Source of the DNA: Strongylocentrotus purpuratus
Lineage: Eukaryota > Echinodermata > Echinoidea > Camarodonta > Strongylocentrotidae
Reading direction: 5' to 3'
NCBI RefSeq assembly: GCF_000002235.5
Contig: NW_022145594.1
Location: 14,735,001 to 14,799,000, forward strand
DNA: 64,000 bases
Notes under the pieces: generated by a model
What the model saw: only the letters and a program-made list of their open reading frames with translations
Told to the model about the DNA's origin: nothing
Databases searched by the model: none
Translations under genes and position numbers: made by a program
In this document: positions 1 to 13,200 of the stretch, piece after piece
How positions within the stretch are numbered: the first letter of the stretch is position 1
Layout of the letters: each line of letters opens with the position of its first letter

Positions 1-530
1 AACAATTTGCTGTTCAGGGGTACCTCATGCACATAAAGCAACGTTGAAAAATGTTCATTAAGCTATGGGAGTTTAATCTAGGTCTATGCTACAAGAAATA
101 GTTGTAACTGATTTCTACTTCGTTATCTTTGTAAAGTTTCAGGCTCTCAAATGGCCATTTAGCTATTTGGTCATAGTAAAAAAAAAACAGTGCCATAATG
201 AATTAAAAAGGAACACACTTTCACATTGTTTTAGATCTTGCAAAATTTTGCCAAGCAGAGTTTTATTCTTAACACACACCTTTGACGTCTGAAGATCTGA
301 AATGTGTTGATGTTTGTATTAGAAATCCCAACCATGCGAAAAGTGTCATTATACGTTTTGTCCATGATCTACGCGCAATGACGCGGAAGCGGACGCGCGC
401 CAAATATTTAAATTTTCAAAATTGCCTGAAACGTACTAGAAACTGTTCCATAAGTGATTTGAAGCCTTTTGTAATATCGTTTGTTCGTTCGTGTCTCCTT
501 AGATCAAAATAGTTATGTACAGTTCCATAA
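1..530. other. Left edge, no gene seen
   Basis: AT-rich sequence with only short chance reading frames. A small GC-richer patch near 370-400 contains several CG dinucleotides. I see no exon, repeat boundary or RNA gene here. Confidence 0.5.
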
Positions 531-1240
531 CTAAAATGTGGTCTCTCCGCAGTCGCAGAGAGTGTCTCCTTCATTAGCATAGCCTCGTCTTGCCATATTG
601 ACCTTACACCGCCCAATTCTCGTCCGCATTAGATTAAGGCATTGCCACTCCGGCCACTTCAGGTTAAGTCCTTTGATGAGTACGGGCTTGGCTGATGGTG
701 GAGGATTCTGCTCAGGTGGTGGGACATAATCAAGGAAGCTGTGTCGGGATACAAGTCGTTTGTGGGGTTGTAAGTATCCGTATAGCATGTGTCTGCCATC
801 TGTCGCCTGCTTCATCCATTCCTTTAGGTAGGTGATAGTGCGCCTTTGGTTAGGAGATCCAATGCCAGCGAGGTGATATATCTCCTCAACTTTTGTTTGT
901 TTCAGGCAGCCTGTTATCTTTCGACATGTGTTATTGAGTGTGGTGTCAAGCTTCTTCACATGGGCTGATCTGCTCCAAACTGGGCAAGGATATTCCGCGG
1001 ATAACATGCAGAAGGCAAGAGCTGCAGTTTGTACAGTTTTGGGGTCAGCGCCATAGTGTGAGGATGCCAGCTTCCCGATGATGGCATTTCGAGATTCTAC
1101 TTTGCCTATTGTCTTCTCGATGTGTTTGTTAAAGTATAAGGTGCGATCAAGTTTCACACCTAGATACACTGGATGCTCGCAGTGGTTGAGCTGCACATTG
1201 TTCCACTTTAGCTTCAGTTCTCTCTTTGCCTCCCTGTTCT

Positions 1241-2757
1241 TCAAGTGGAAAACACACACCTGAGTCTTGGATAGGTTTGCCCGTAGGTAGCTCTGTAGTA
1301 TTCCGAAAGGCTTGCGAGCGCTGTGTTGAGATGAAGTTTAACTTCTTCGAAGGTACTATGCTGGGCTGTGATGCAGGTGTCATCTGCATAGGTGAAGTTC
1401 TTACAATTCTTACAATCAGCAGTGTATATGTTGTAGAGTGTTGGCACCAAGACGCCACCCTGGGGGAGACCATTTGTCTGTTTCCGCCATCTGCTCTTCT
1501 GCCCATTAAGTTTGACAAAGAAGCATCTGTTCTGCATCATCTTCTGGATGAATCTCGTGAGTTTGAGGTCATTTGTGATGTCATGAAGTTTTGTCTGTAG
1601 CCTTTGGTGATTGACAGTGTCATAGGCCGCAGATAGATCAACAAAAATTGCACCTGTGATGAGGTTGTTCTGAAAACCGTCTTCGATGTGTTGGGTCAGG
1701 TTGAAAAGTTGTCCCGTGGTGGATTTTCCTGGTCGGAAACCTGCCTGCTCACGGTTTAGTTGGCTGTCAACGTGAGGCCCAATTCTGTTGAGAATAAGGC
1801 GTTCAAGCAGCTTGTATGTTTGGCACAGAAGCGAGATCGGTCGAAAGTTCTTGGCTTCGTTTGATTCCTTTCCTGGCTTGAGGATAAAGACGACTTTGGT
1901 TCGGAGCCACTGTTTTGGGACACAGGTGTTCTCGATGCAGTTGTTAAACATGTCTAACAGCCACTTCTGTGCTACAGAGCCCATGTGTTTGATCTGCTCC
2001 GATCTGATGTCATCGATGCCTGCCGCCTCGTTGACCTGTAGCGTGGAGATATTTTGTTGTAGTTCTTCTTCAGAAATAGGTCTTGTGAAAAGAGACATGT
2101 TCTGGTCAACTCCAGTTAGTTTGTGCCTGTGTGAATAAGTCATCTTGGGGCCTTTCCATTTTTCAACAGCTGATTTGCTACTTGGTCTGCCGTAACGTTA
2201 TAATGCTGTTTAGCTTTGGTGCTGTCAATTCCGAGCTTGCGTATGGTGGCCCACGCTTTCCTGCTGCTGTGTCTTAGATCTGTCGTTTCAATCATTTGCT
2301 GCCACATCTGCCTATGTCGTTGAGATATCCTTGATATGAGCTCTTCTCCAAGGTTGATGTTGTTCTTTGAGAAGGGATCTGTGTCGTAGGCTGTGGTGTA
2401 GTTTGCCAGAAGCTGACTTGATTCCTCATCGATGCCTGGAATGTATATCGTGCAGCAGCCTCTTGGAATATGTCTACTTAACACCTTCTTGACTGTATCT
2501 ATGAAGTATGCATAGTTCTTTGGATATGCAGGGAGATGTGTAAGGGCATGATCAAGGTGTTCGGTGAAAGCAGGCCAGTCTGCCTTAGCAAAGTTGAACC
2601 TACGAATCGGCTCAGCTACAAACTTACGACTGGTGGGAGCAAGCAGCCTGCTGCAGAAACTAGATCCGGGTTGTAACGTCTCTTCCAACGGGCACTGGCA
2701 AAAGAATTTGGGAGATTTGAATCGTGTATTAGTTTTAGGTCGTTGTTTTGGGCCCAT
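1241..2757 (-). pseudogene. LINE reverse transcriptase domain, broken
   Basis: Two overlapping minus-strand frames (2140-2757 and 1241-2143) carry the linker and the reverse transcriptase. Visible RT motifs are NFRPISLLCQTYKLLERLI (motif 2), REQAGFRPGKSTTGQL (motif 3), FVDLSAAYDTVNH (motif A), NGLPQGGVLVPTLYN (motif B) and FTYADDTCI (motif C, catalytic Asp pair, about residue 253 of the second frame). A frame change near 2150 separates the linker from the RT. Another near 1290 separates the RT from the C-terminal region (531-1259). Confidence 0.85.
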
Positions 2758-3230
2758 GTTTCAACTAGTGCTCCATCATCTCCAGTGGTATCATATCCCA
2801 ATTGCGTGTTGTGGCTGTTGTAATCGCCAATTACAATATGCCTATTGGTCGTGGTGGAAGGATACGAAAAACTGATGTTTGGTGGCTTGTAGATGGAGGA
2901 GATCGTAAGTCCTTTGATTGTCACGTTCAGCACTTCGATTTCATCATTGTGGGTATAGGATGAAGAATCCGGTCTGATCTTCTCGTTCGTGAAGATAGCA
3001 CTTCCATATTAGCGATGTGGCCGCTCGATGGCAAGCTTCATAACCTTGACCTTGGGCCGTGGATTGTCGCTGCCGCGGTGAGTCTCTTGAAGACATAGCA
3101 CATCGCAGTTCACTTCCTCCTTGGCATCTGATATACCTTCGGCGTTCCATGATAGCACCGTCAGGGCCGGTCGTGAGAGGGGTCCCTCAGCGGAATTGTT
3201 CTGGGATGCTGCTTTTTTGGGCATTTTCAT
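2616..3230 (-). pseudogene. LINE endonuclease domain, broken
   Basis: The frame starting MKMPKKAASQ runs into an AP-endonuclease-like domain: VLSWNAEGI and CLQETHRGSD are the N-terminal catalytic motifs, and further on GLTISSIYKPP and HIVIGDYNSHNTQLGYD match the later YRPP and GDFNAH-type motifs. In LINEs this domain nicks the target DNA to prime reverse transcription. One stop codon (TAA, about 3009) interrupts an otherwise continuous frame to 2616. The frame then shifts into the RT linker. Confidence 0.8.
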
Positions 3231-3329
3231 TATGTTGGTCTTGATCTTAATCGTTATCTTTATATTATTCTAAGTCTAAATTTGTGTTATTCTCAATATT
3301 AATCTTAATCTTGATCTTTTGTAATATGA

Positions 3330-4216
3330 CGCGCTAGGACATTACTAAGCCTGGACATTGACCCTGGTCTAAAGTTTAAGTGTATGTACTGGTTATGGAT
3401 ACACGATTGATAATGTGATTTTACAAAATGGCACCTACATAGCGTAGCAATTGAGATGACTTCACGGTTGATTGACAACACTGAGAGATAGATCGTTTTT
3501 CTGTTTCGGACCGAGAGGAAGTAGTGGTAAGAAATTGATGGTAATTTTGAGGTCATCTGCAGGATCTGTTGCAGATCACCTCATAATATACGCCATGCTG
3601 TGACGAAGTTTAAACTGTGTCTAGATGGTTCGATGCAAAAGGTAAAAGTATGCACACCTATTGATTGATGTAATTACCGTTTAATTTAGTTAGTTATTAA
3701 TATATTCATCAACGTAATCATTCATCCATTTATTTATTTATTTATAGGGGTTGTTCGGTGTTTCTTATGTTCTGTTTTTTATTGAAAAGATAAGCTTGTA
3801 CAATTAGCCTATTTTATATAGTTCCAAATCTCATCTTAACATTTTGTCATTGTCTTCTTGGTTTTAGCCATTGCTTCTTTTGTGTAGGAGATAGGTGCCT
3901 CTGAGCGCTGTACACTAAATGCGTAACAGAAAACATAAAGCAAATAAGTCAAATTTTACATTTTTAAATATGTTTATTAAGATGTTTCCCGAAAATACCT
4001 TCCCCAAAGTTCTATTATATTTAAGTCTCTGAGCTAGAGAGCGCCAGCTTTTTTTGAAATAAAACATGTATCCGTGTAACTGTTGAAACATAATTATGAA
4101 CGTTTGTCGTGTGGTTGCATTAACGTCTCGTAAACCTTCAAATAAACAGTTCATTTCTCTAATTGAAATATCATTGATTTGTTTGTAACCCTGAGCAAAT
4201 AAAACAAATTGGAAAT
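3330..4216 (+). promoter_or_regulatory. 5' flank of receptor gene A, conserved with gene B
   Basis: This flank aligns by eye with 37237-38100 in front of gene B, for example the stretch around ATTGACC, the CATAATATAC block and the last 130 bases before the ATG (a shared GTTGCATT, then TAAACC and CAGTTCA). It is the best candidate for the shared promoter and 5' UTR. I see no clear TATA box at a fixed distance, and the transcription start is unknown. Confidence 0.5.
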
Positions 4217-4265
4217 ATGTGGCAGTTATTTTTCATTCTTATCGGATCTGAATTTTGTTCTGCAA
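4217..4265 (+). CDS. Gene A exon 1: signal peptide
   Basis: The exon encodes MWQLFFILIGSEFCSA, a short hydrophobic leader, and ends in phase 1 at a GTGAGT donor. The paralogous exon of gene B (38101) encodes MWQLCFFLIGFKFSSA with the same 49-nt length and phase, which fixes this ATG as the start. Confidence 0.8.
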
Positions 4266-7200
4266 GTGAGTACGCCATTAATTAATCTTAACATTTTTCA
4301 TGTACACTGCTTTTATTTAGTTATTGAGTTTTTTCCATACAAACTTATGGATGGCTTTCTGAACTCTACGTATAACCGCGGTAACCTTCTCCTCTATTTT
4401 TCTCATGATTTTTTTTTAATTTTTTAAGTATTTTACTAAAATTATGAAAAATATATGAATGCCTATTATTTGTAATATTTAACTGTGCTTGTTTTTATTG
4501 AGTTTGTCCATACAAACTGATGCATGGTTTTCTGAACACTCCGTTTAACCGTAACAATCTCTTCTATTTTTGTCATGAAGATTTTAATGTTTTAGTATTT
4601 TACTAACAATATGACAATATATGAATGCTTATTATGCGTAATATTTAATTAAAATGTGCTTGTTTACGAAGTGAAACTCATAACTAATATACTAAACTTG
4701 AGATTGGTAATCAAATTTTGAATAACCACAATAAATTGATAAATCATGAGAGCAAAGCGACCAAGAGGTTCTTTTACCGAATCCCCCTCCTCCCAGCGAT
4801 TTTTTCGTGGAATATACCTGACACCAATTGTTGAGTAGCTCAGCAACTGATCCCTAAGTTTATTGAAATTGTAATATTGATCATTGTTTTATAGAAAAAA
4901 CACTATTGGACTTGATAGGAACTTTCCTATGATTTAGCCAGACCATTGTAATTTAGGATGTTTGTATAATATATACTCTTTGGAAATGCTTATTTAGGAG
5001 CGTTATCCTTTTTTCGGCGCTCATGATTTATCAATATTCAGATGAAAATAATATATTTCAACTAAACGCAAATAAAATAACATTTTATTTTTCGCAGACG
5101 CTTGTTTTCACTATACCCCACTTTGGTGATAACAATAACCATATCCTAGAGAACAATATAATTAAGAAGGGAGCAATGCGACCTAGCTTTATCTACTTTC
5201 TTTTTCCAAACCCTTCTCTTAAACTTCTCTTTATTTTGCATTTTAACCTGGATCTGGACACATAACAAGAACCGTAAAATCTCACTTTTATTCAATTTTT
5301 CATTATTTAATTTGCATATTTGGCAACAGTACATACGTCTCTATGTTGAAGTGCTTAAGCTATGCTCTTATCATGTTAAAGTGAGTACAAAATTAATGAA
5401 ATGAAGACTTGCAACAAGCGGTATTCTTGTAGATTTTAATATGTGTTATGTTCTCGTTACAGATGAAAGGAACATCTTTATGGAATCAACTGCTGGAGAG
5501 GACGTGAACCTCCAGTGTCTCGCGGTTAACACAAACCAGCTCATAAAATCAATAACCTGGAGGAAAAGTGATGGCTCGATATTATTCAACTGCGACACAT
5601 TTAACCCCTGTAAACATAATACTGCAAGACACACACTTGGAATAAACAATACGTTTATCAGCAGCACTGTAACAATTCGCAACGTTTCGTTGGTTCATGA
5701 AGATGACTATACTATCATCATGCTTTTTCAAAGCTACAGACAGACTTGTGAAATCAACATGATAGTAAATGGTATACAAAGTTTGTCCTTTTTTCAAATA
5801 ACAATTTCCACATTAACACATTCAGCAACCACTTAGTGTTGGCTATGAATCACCATGTGTCTTTGAGTATACTTTTTGACCAATTCCAAAAACATATGAA
5901 AGGGTTGAGTAATAACGAGATAAACATCAAATAATTTGTCCTATTATTCTTGACAAATAAATTTACAGTCCTAAACTTCGAAAAGAGGAGTTATACATGA
6001 TATTTTGTATTGGGCCTCTATACATTAATTAGGTCCCACTAAGGAGTTATCAATGACATTTTATTTTATGTATGCAGCAGGGTGAAGAAAGTGATTTAAT
6101 TACATTTGTTTTGCAATTACGTTTCAGTGATCAAATACAAGTGCGAATAAACAAATACAAACATAATATTGTCATCTTGAAAGCATTACTCTTCACTAAA
6201 TCTAGATGTTTCCTTTCTTTTAAATTAATTTCAAGTTCCACCAAAGGGATTAATATTGGTCGAAAAAGCCTCCGGTACCATTCTACAGAATCAAGGATCA
6301 CTCATTGTTGGAGAAGGGGAAAACAAGACATTAGTCTGTAAAACTAATACAACGGTGAAAACAGCCGTCAATTTGGAGTGGGTGATTCCAAACAAGCTAA
6401 ATGCTTCTGTTGAACCTCAACACAATATGTATGATGGACATGATGGACGTCTTCTTGTGCCTACACGGACAGTAACATTTACACCGATATATGCAGATGA
6501 TAATGATATTGTGCTTGTATGCAAGGTTGCTAGGAACTCATCTTTTGATCACGTGCAGACATCAGTTTTTATCAAAAAAGAGGGTAAGCATTTCAATAAT
6601 TATTGTTTACTGGGAAACATTACATAAAGTGTTATACCTCATTATCATTGTAAGTACGTGTCACTGATGAAACGATTTATGACCCATGTGTGTCGTCACA
6701 TTAACAAAAGTGACTCTTAAAATGTATTGTTTAAAATCAGATTAGAAACATTAAAGTGTAAAGCTGCCATTTTTCTTATTCCATTTAATGAAGGCGATTT
6801 ATAGATTCACAGTTACCTAGCCATTATATAAGACTCCCCACTGAAGGCCATTTTATTAAGGAATAAAAAGCTGGATCATTGAAGCTCGAGGATGGACGCC
6901 ACCCCATCATTTAACACGGGAAAGTTATTCAAGTCATTTCCCTGCAAAATCTTTTTTTTCCAGTAAAATGAACTTTAAGAGGTAAAAGAACGGGCTTTTT
7001 TAGGGGGGAGTTGCACAAGATGTCACCTTTAAACGAAAATTTTATAGTGCACTTTCCAGTTTTTTTTTAATGTATGTTTGTTTATTTGTTAGTTTCAACT
7101 AAAATCTAGAATTCACTTAAACCTATATGGATTATGTTTTTACTAATATCTTTAAACTCATAGACCGTACTTTACTTCTCCTTTTGTATTTGTATATTGA

Positions 7201-10200
7201 CTGTGTATATGGTTAATTGAATTTGAATAACCAATCTGTGTTTGCTTCTCATTGTCTTATAGTAAACGTATTATTTGTATACTTGTATTGATGTTAGAAA
7301 TCAAGTTGTACTTTATTTTGATGGATTTTGTATCACTCATTAATTAAAAAAAAATCTTCCATCCCGCCATGACAATACATCGTCCCTTCCGCACAGCGTT
7401 ACTAATATTTGGAAAATGTCTATTCCGGGGCTTCTCCCGTTAATGAGCGCATATGTATTGAAAACTCAATAAACCAAAGTATTCTTAGTCCAACAAATTC
7501 AACTACGAATAATGACGCAAAAAAGGAAAGAGAGTACATGAGTGGTTTTACGTGTAACCCCTTTTTAAAGCTAGCAATTCTGTAAGTTGTCAAAACAATT
7601 CTCAGTTGTATAACGACGTATTGTTTTGTTACTCAATATGATTTAATAGGAGAACTCACTACCCACAGAAAATCTATGGAGACAGTCTCTGAGGAAAGTC
7701 CTTCAACGTCAATAAGTAAATAATATTTACCAGGTTATTTTTCTTTTGTTTTTATTTCCTTCCTCATATATTCCAAATACCATCGTCAATTGCAAAGTAG
7801 AAACACATTATCGATGTTAAGAAATACTGCGACAAAGTTGGCAATATAGGTAATTATCGATTTAAAACACCTAAAACGGACTTTATGAAGCAGCCTTGCT
7901 ATCTGTTTAGGGGGAATCTCGAGCTGTTTTTTGTTTGTTCCTTTGTGTGTTTTTTTGTATTACTATTATTTTGACATTACTCATTATCATTAGTAGTGGT
8001 GGTGGTATAATTGTCATTGTTATTACTAATGCCCGCGTCACACTGTCCGGAAGTTGACATAAGATGGACACACGATGAAGGAAAATTCCGAATTCGGCTC
8101 TGATCGTAAACACATGGGGCCATATCGGGTCATTCGTGAGGGCATCTGAAGCAATCGTGTGGCCGGTGGATTTTTCAGGCTCCGGCAGCAACTTCGTGAG
8201 CGGTGGCAAAATATTTGGCGTGCCAAAAAGTTGCCCGAAGACCTTGCGATGGTTCATTTTCGTGTTGTATTCGTGTGTCCATTTTGCCCTTCGTAAGGCC
8301 ATCGTGAGGGCATCTTGTCCATCGTGAGGGCATCTTGTCATTTGTTTCATCTCCGTAATTCCTTCGTGTGATTATCGGTGCCATCGGGCATTTATCACCT
8401 CATGAAGACAATACGAAGGAAACAGCCCGATTGTCTTCGGAAGGCAACACGACTACGTGAAACCCTCGCAATGCCATCGTGTAGCCATCGTATTATAGTA
8501 CGATGACATCCAGATGGGACCACGGTATCGGCGAAGACAGCCGAATTTAAGTAGCTCAAGCGTTTCCCATGTATCATGATAATGTGGACATATGTTGCAA
8601 TTAGCTATATTTCTCCTATCTATACTGATTTGTTTTTCAGATCCAATATATCATGTTATGCAATGTTTTATATTACATTATGTGTTTTTCATTTTGTTTG
8701 TAAACCTTTGTAATTCGGCTTAACGCCGCGATGAAAGTTTTATTTGAAATACACCATTTTGAATGAATGAATAAATTAATATATATAGCCAGCCTCGTAG
8801 TCAGAGGCTTTTTCAAGTACCTCAAAAGTGCCCTTTCTTACCTAGGAAAAGTGCCCCTATAAATTCGTAAGAAGTGCCACTTTTACAGAGCAAAAGGGCC
8901 CATTTTACCTTAAAAGGTGCCTATTTCACTTTTGACAAGTGCCCCCTTCACCTTTGATAATTACCCTATTCAAATTTGAGAGGTGCCTCTGTTACTTTGA
9001 CCAGTGCCTCTTTTACTTTGTAGGAAGTGCCCCTCCCCTTTTAATGATTACCCACTTTAGCTCCCATAAGCACACCTTTTATTTCCATGTGTGCCCCTTT
9101 TCCAATCTAATAAGTGCCCCCTTTTCCGTATGATAAGTTTTCCCATTAGAACAAAAGAGCTCCTTCCCCTTTTCTTAAATGCCCCATTTTCACCTATTAA
9201 AAGTGTCCCTTTTATATTTAGTCAGTGCCTCTTTTCTGGGGCGATACATGCCCCTTTATACCTCTGACAATTTCCTTTTTAACAATGATACGTGCCCCTT
9301 TTCCTTCTAATAAGGGACGTATCCCCTTTTCATTAAATCCCATGTTCAACTCTTATGAATGCCCCTATCAAAATCTGATGTATGCCCTAATTCCGTCGAC
9401 AAATTCCCATTTACCATTCTCATAAGTGCCTTTTTTAATATAAATACTAATATAAAATATTAGGGCGATTTCTCCCAAAGCTCGCTCACTACACTCACTC
9501 GCATTGATTTCATAGATTATATAATTATGTTTCTTTGTTTGTTTTGTTTTATTTTCACTTTTTTAAATTAGTACAAAGAAACATACAAAAAGATATTATG
9601 AATAACATGTAAGTTTGATAAAATATGTTTTAAGTTAAAATAAAAGTTTCTTACAAAAGGAAAAAGCAGGAGACCACATGTCGTAAGCGTAAATGCTCAT
9701 GTTACCTATCAAAGGTCTTTTCAGTCTTCCGTTGTGAGAATGTGAGTATAACCCCATCAGTATTGGATTTAATTCTCTTTATAAGATGCATTTTTTTTTT
9801 GGCACTGCGACCTCACAAATCTTAACATTTTTCCTCCCTCGCATTTGAATATTCAGACCACATTCCCAACTGCAAAGTATGATGCTTAAGCAATATCTTG
9901 TATGGGGATTCTGACGTCACAGTGCAGCATGGAATGACCACCTTTCACGTGCTCCCGTGCAAAGATCACAAAATTGCATAATTATGTCTTCTTTGATTTA
10001 AAATGAGCCAGGAGAAAGTAAAGAAAGGAAAGAAGGGTCAACGTAAGGAATATAGTTTGAGATCTAGACTTGTAAGGAAGGATAAAGACGGTAAAATGAT
10101 GGAGGGTGATGACGGTGAACCACGCGGACACCAACAGGCAGTGGCGAGTACGAGCTCGAGAAGGAGTGCATCACCGCCGGCGGCGAGAGGCGAGGATGAC

Positions 10201-13200
10201 CCAAGAGCGCAAGCAGACCTACGCAACATGATTCGTGAGCTGTCAATACAGCTCAATTCAAAGCTCGACTCGTTCAAAAAGGACATAGCAGATCAGCTCA
10301 ATTCGAAGCTCGACTCTTTCAATAAGGACATTGCAGATATCCAACAATCTGTAAGTATCATTAAAGTTGCAGTTCAAGATAATTCTAACAGAATTATGGA
10401 TTTGGAGAAGGAAAGAATCCCGCAAATACAGAGGGAGATTGAAAGAGTAGAACGAGAATGTGAGAATAAGTTACTTGCAGCAGAATTGCACGAGAGAAAG
10501 CAGAATCTCCTAATGTATGGTGTGCAAACCACGACGAATGAGAATGTGGAAGATATTGCAAAGAAGAAGATTGCTTTTTTCATGAATAAGCCTACAAGTG
10601 ATGATGAAATAGTGAAAATGCAATTCGCAAACAACCATAGATTACCTCGTCGACGTAACATGTCAGATCCTGAAGGAGATAAGGCCCCAGATGCTATCAT
10701 CATGAGATTTGTCAAATTTTCTGACAAGGAGAAGGTCCTACGTGCATTCTACGCATACAATTCATATCAGAACAGAAGGAAGAGGGGAGGTATAGCTGCT
10801 ACTAGTGCTGATGCTACTCCTGGAGACAGAGACAAGGATGACCCATTATTTCGCGTATCCATTCGCACAGATTTGCCAAGAAAGATGAAGATAAATAGAA
10901 GCCAGTTAGCCTCAAGAGGATATGAGCTGAGGAAGCAAGGATTTCTAACAAGAATCAGAGTAGTTGGCATTGATGTTATTCTTCAAACAAAGAAAGCGAG
11001 TGGTGGAGATGACTGGAAAAAAGAAAAAGAGCAGTAGTTATGTAACAAAACAGTCATGAACTACACAGGCTGACAGCAAGAAGTAAGACATTAAAGAGAC
11101 TTTATTTTTTAAAGGAAATGAACACTTAACTTGTATAATTATTAGGCTCTCATGCTTATAGAAAAGTGATCCATCATGGGAGGGGGACCATGATGCATTT
11201 TGACCTGGAATCGAAGTTGTATTGTTTGTTTTGTATAGTTTTGTGCGTGTTATGTTTTTTGTTTTGTGTAGTATTGTGTATGTTATGTGTAAAAAAACAA
11301 AATCCCTCCAAAATATTTATGTACTTCATTTCTCTCTGCAGTGTTATCATCTTCGGAAGTATGAATCATTTTATAATGAACAATGTTTTCCTTTGTTATG
11401 AATAGTAAAGATATCAAAAATGTTCATTAAACTGCCATCTATTTCATTTTTTGAAGAAGAAAGATGCAAATATATATTGACACTCATTTTTTTTTTTGAA
11501 TGGGAAGAAGAAATATTAAAAGAGTGGGATGGAAGAGGTTTCTTTTCATATAAAGCATCTAATGCAAGAGGAGTCGCAATATTATTTGACAAAAACATAA
11601 AGTTTGTTATAAAAAGAGTAAAGAGTGATACTGATGGAAACTATGTAGCCCTTAGTATTCAGTTTGGTTTTCTAGAGTTTTCACTGATTGTATTATATGG
11701 GCCAAATAGTGACTTCCCAGAATTTGTTAGTTGTATAGAAACATCTTACTAGAGTATGATGATCCTCACAAAATTATTTGTGGTGATTGGAACCTGGTAT
11801 AGAGTATGGAGTTAGATACTTTTAATTACCTTCGACTTAGTAACAAAAAAAAGCAAGGGAAAAGGTACTTGAGATAAAAAAAAATGACTTTAATTTGGTT
11901 GATCCATGGCTTCAACTTCATCACCATTGAAGCAAAGTAGGTTGGATTACTTTTTAATGTCTTCAGATATAGTTTCCTTGGTTAGAAAATATGAAATTGG
12001 TTTTGGCTATCGTACTGATCATCCAATGATCAGTTTAGACATTGTGTTAGATAAATGCCATAAGAGATTTACCTATTGGAATTGTAATAACTCATTTTTG
12101 AAAAAGTCTGAATTTGTTAATCTTATTAAGGAGAAGGTAAATGAAGTTTCCCTACAGTACCTTAATGTTGACTGTCTTGATGGTAAATAATTTGAACATG
12201 TTGGTAAAGAAGATCTGTAATTTGCAATTAATGACCAGTTGTTTTTTGATACTTTGTTGATGGAGTTGCGGGCGGTTACAATTATGTATGCAATTCGACA
12301 GAAAAAGAAGGAAGAAAGTGTAGAGAAGGACCTTGAGACTGAGATAGTTAATTTAGAAAGATTGTTGGAACATAATACAAATACCAGAGAAAATTTAGAA
12401 AAAAAATAAACTATTAAGAGATGAATTGGAGAAATTCAGAAACCAGAAGCTTGACATGACAGCCAAAAGACTACGGGTTCAAACGATGCAATATGGGGAA
12501 AAACCATCAAGATATTTTTTTAATCTAGAAAAACAAAGGATAGTGGAAAAAACGTTTGTAAAATTGATTGACGACAGTGGTACAGTGTTGCAACAACAAG
12601 AGGATATCCTGAAAGAGGTTGAGTTATATTATGAACGTTTGTATAAATATCATCCAAATTGTGATGCAGAAGATCTTTTTTCTCACATAAGTGAAGGACA
12701 TTTTCAAAGTCTCACAGAAGAAGAGAGTATTTCTTTAGAGGGAGAAATTTTTCACAGTGAAATTGAATATGCATTAAAGAATATGAAAAATAATAAAGCT
12801 CCTGGTCAGGATGGATTTACTGTGGAATTTTTCAAAGTTTTCTTTGAAGAATTAGGCATTTATATGATGCGTACTATGAATTGTGCCTACACTTCTGGAA
12901 AATTATCTATCTCGCAAAATATTGGTTTGATAACATTACTTCCTAAAGGTGACAAAGTGAGACACTTTATCAAAAATTGGAGACCAATTTCTCTGTTGAA
13001 TGTTGTTTATAAAATACTATCAAGCTGTATTGCTAATAGACTAACAAAAGTATTACCTCGTATTATACATGCTAATCAAACAGGTTTTTATGTCTGGACG
13101 ATTTATTGGTGAAAATATTAGAATTGTATATAACATTATAGCTTATACTGAAAAGGAAAATGTTCCTGGAATGATTTTGTTAATTGATTTTGAAAAAGCT

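Larger units (their letters stand above)
531..3235 (-). mobile_element. Decayed Jockey/BS-like LINE (non-LTR retrotransposon)
   Basis: On the minus strand, successive reading frames give the parts of a non-LTR retrotransposon ORF2 in order: apurinic-type endonuclease, reverse transcriptase, then the C-terminal region. Wording of the family (LSWNAEGI, CLQETHRGS, NFRPISLLCQTYKLLERLI, YADD) resembles proteins annotated as RNA-directed DNA polymerase from transposon BS, so the Jockey group is the best fit. There are at least four lesions: an in-frame TAA at about 3009-3011, and frame changes near 2670, 2150 and 1290. The C-terminal part stops abruptly at about 531 after a CDCGET motif, where family members normally continue, so the 3' end is missing. 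No poly-A tail or target duplication was found. It is dead and lies just upstream of the receptor cluster. Confidence 0.85.

Noticed and set aside
1226-1600. Plus-strand frame of 124 codons inside the first LINE
   Set aside because: It is the antisense shadow of the LINE reverse transcriptase region.
7907-8350. Minus-strand frame of 147 codons
   Set aside because: It crosses the left end of the composite element and has no family resemblance; its open state follows from the subterminal short repeats.
8795-9440. Regularly spaced repeats suggesting a CRISPR-like array
   Set aside because: Units are about 23 bases, strongly diverged and have no constant repeat plus unique spacers. The genome is eukaryotic.
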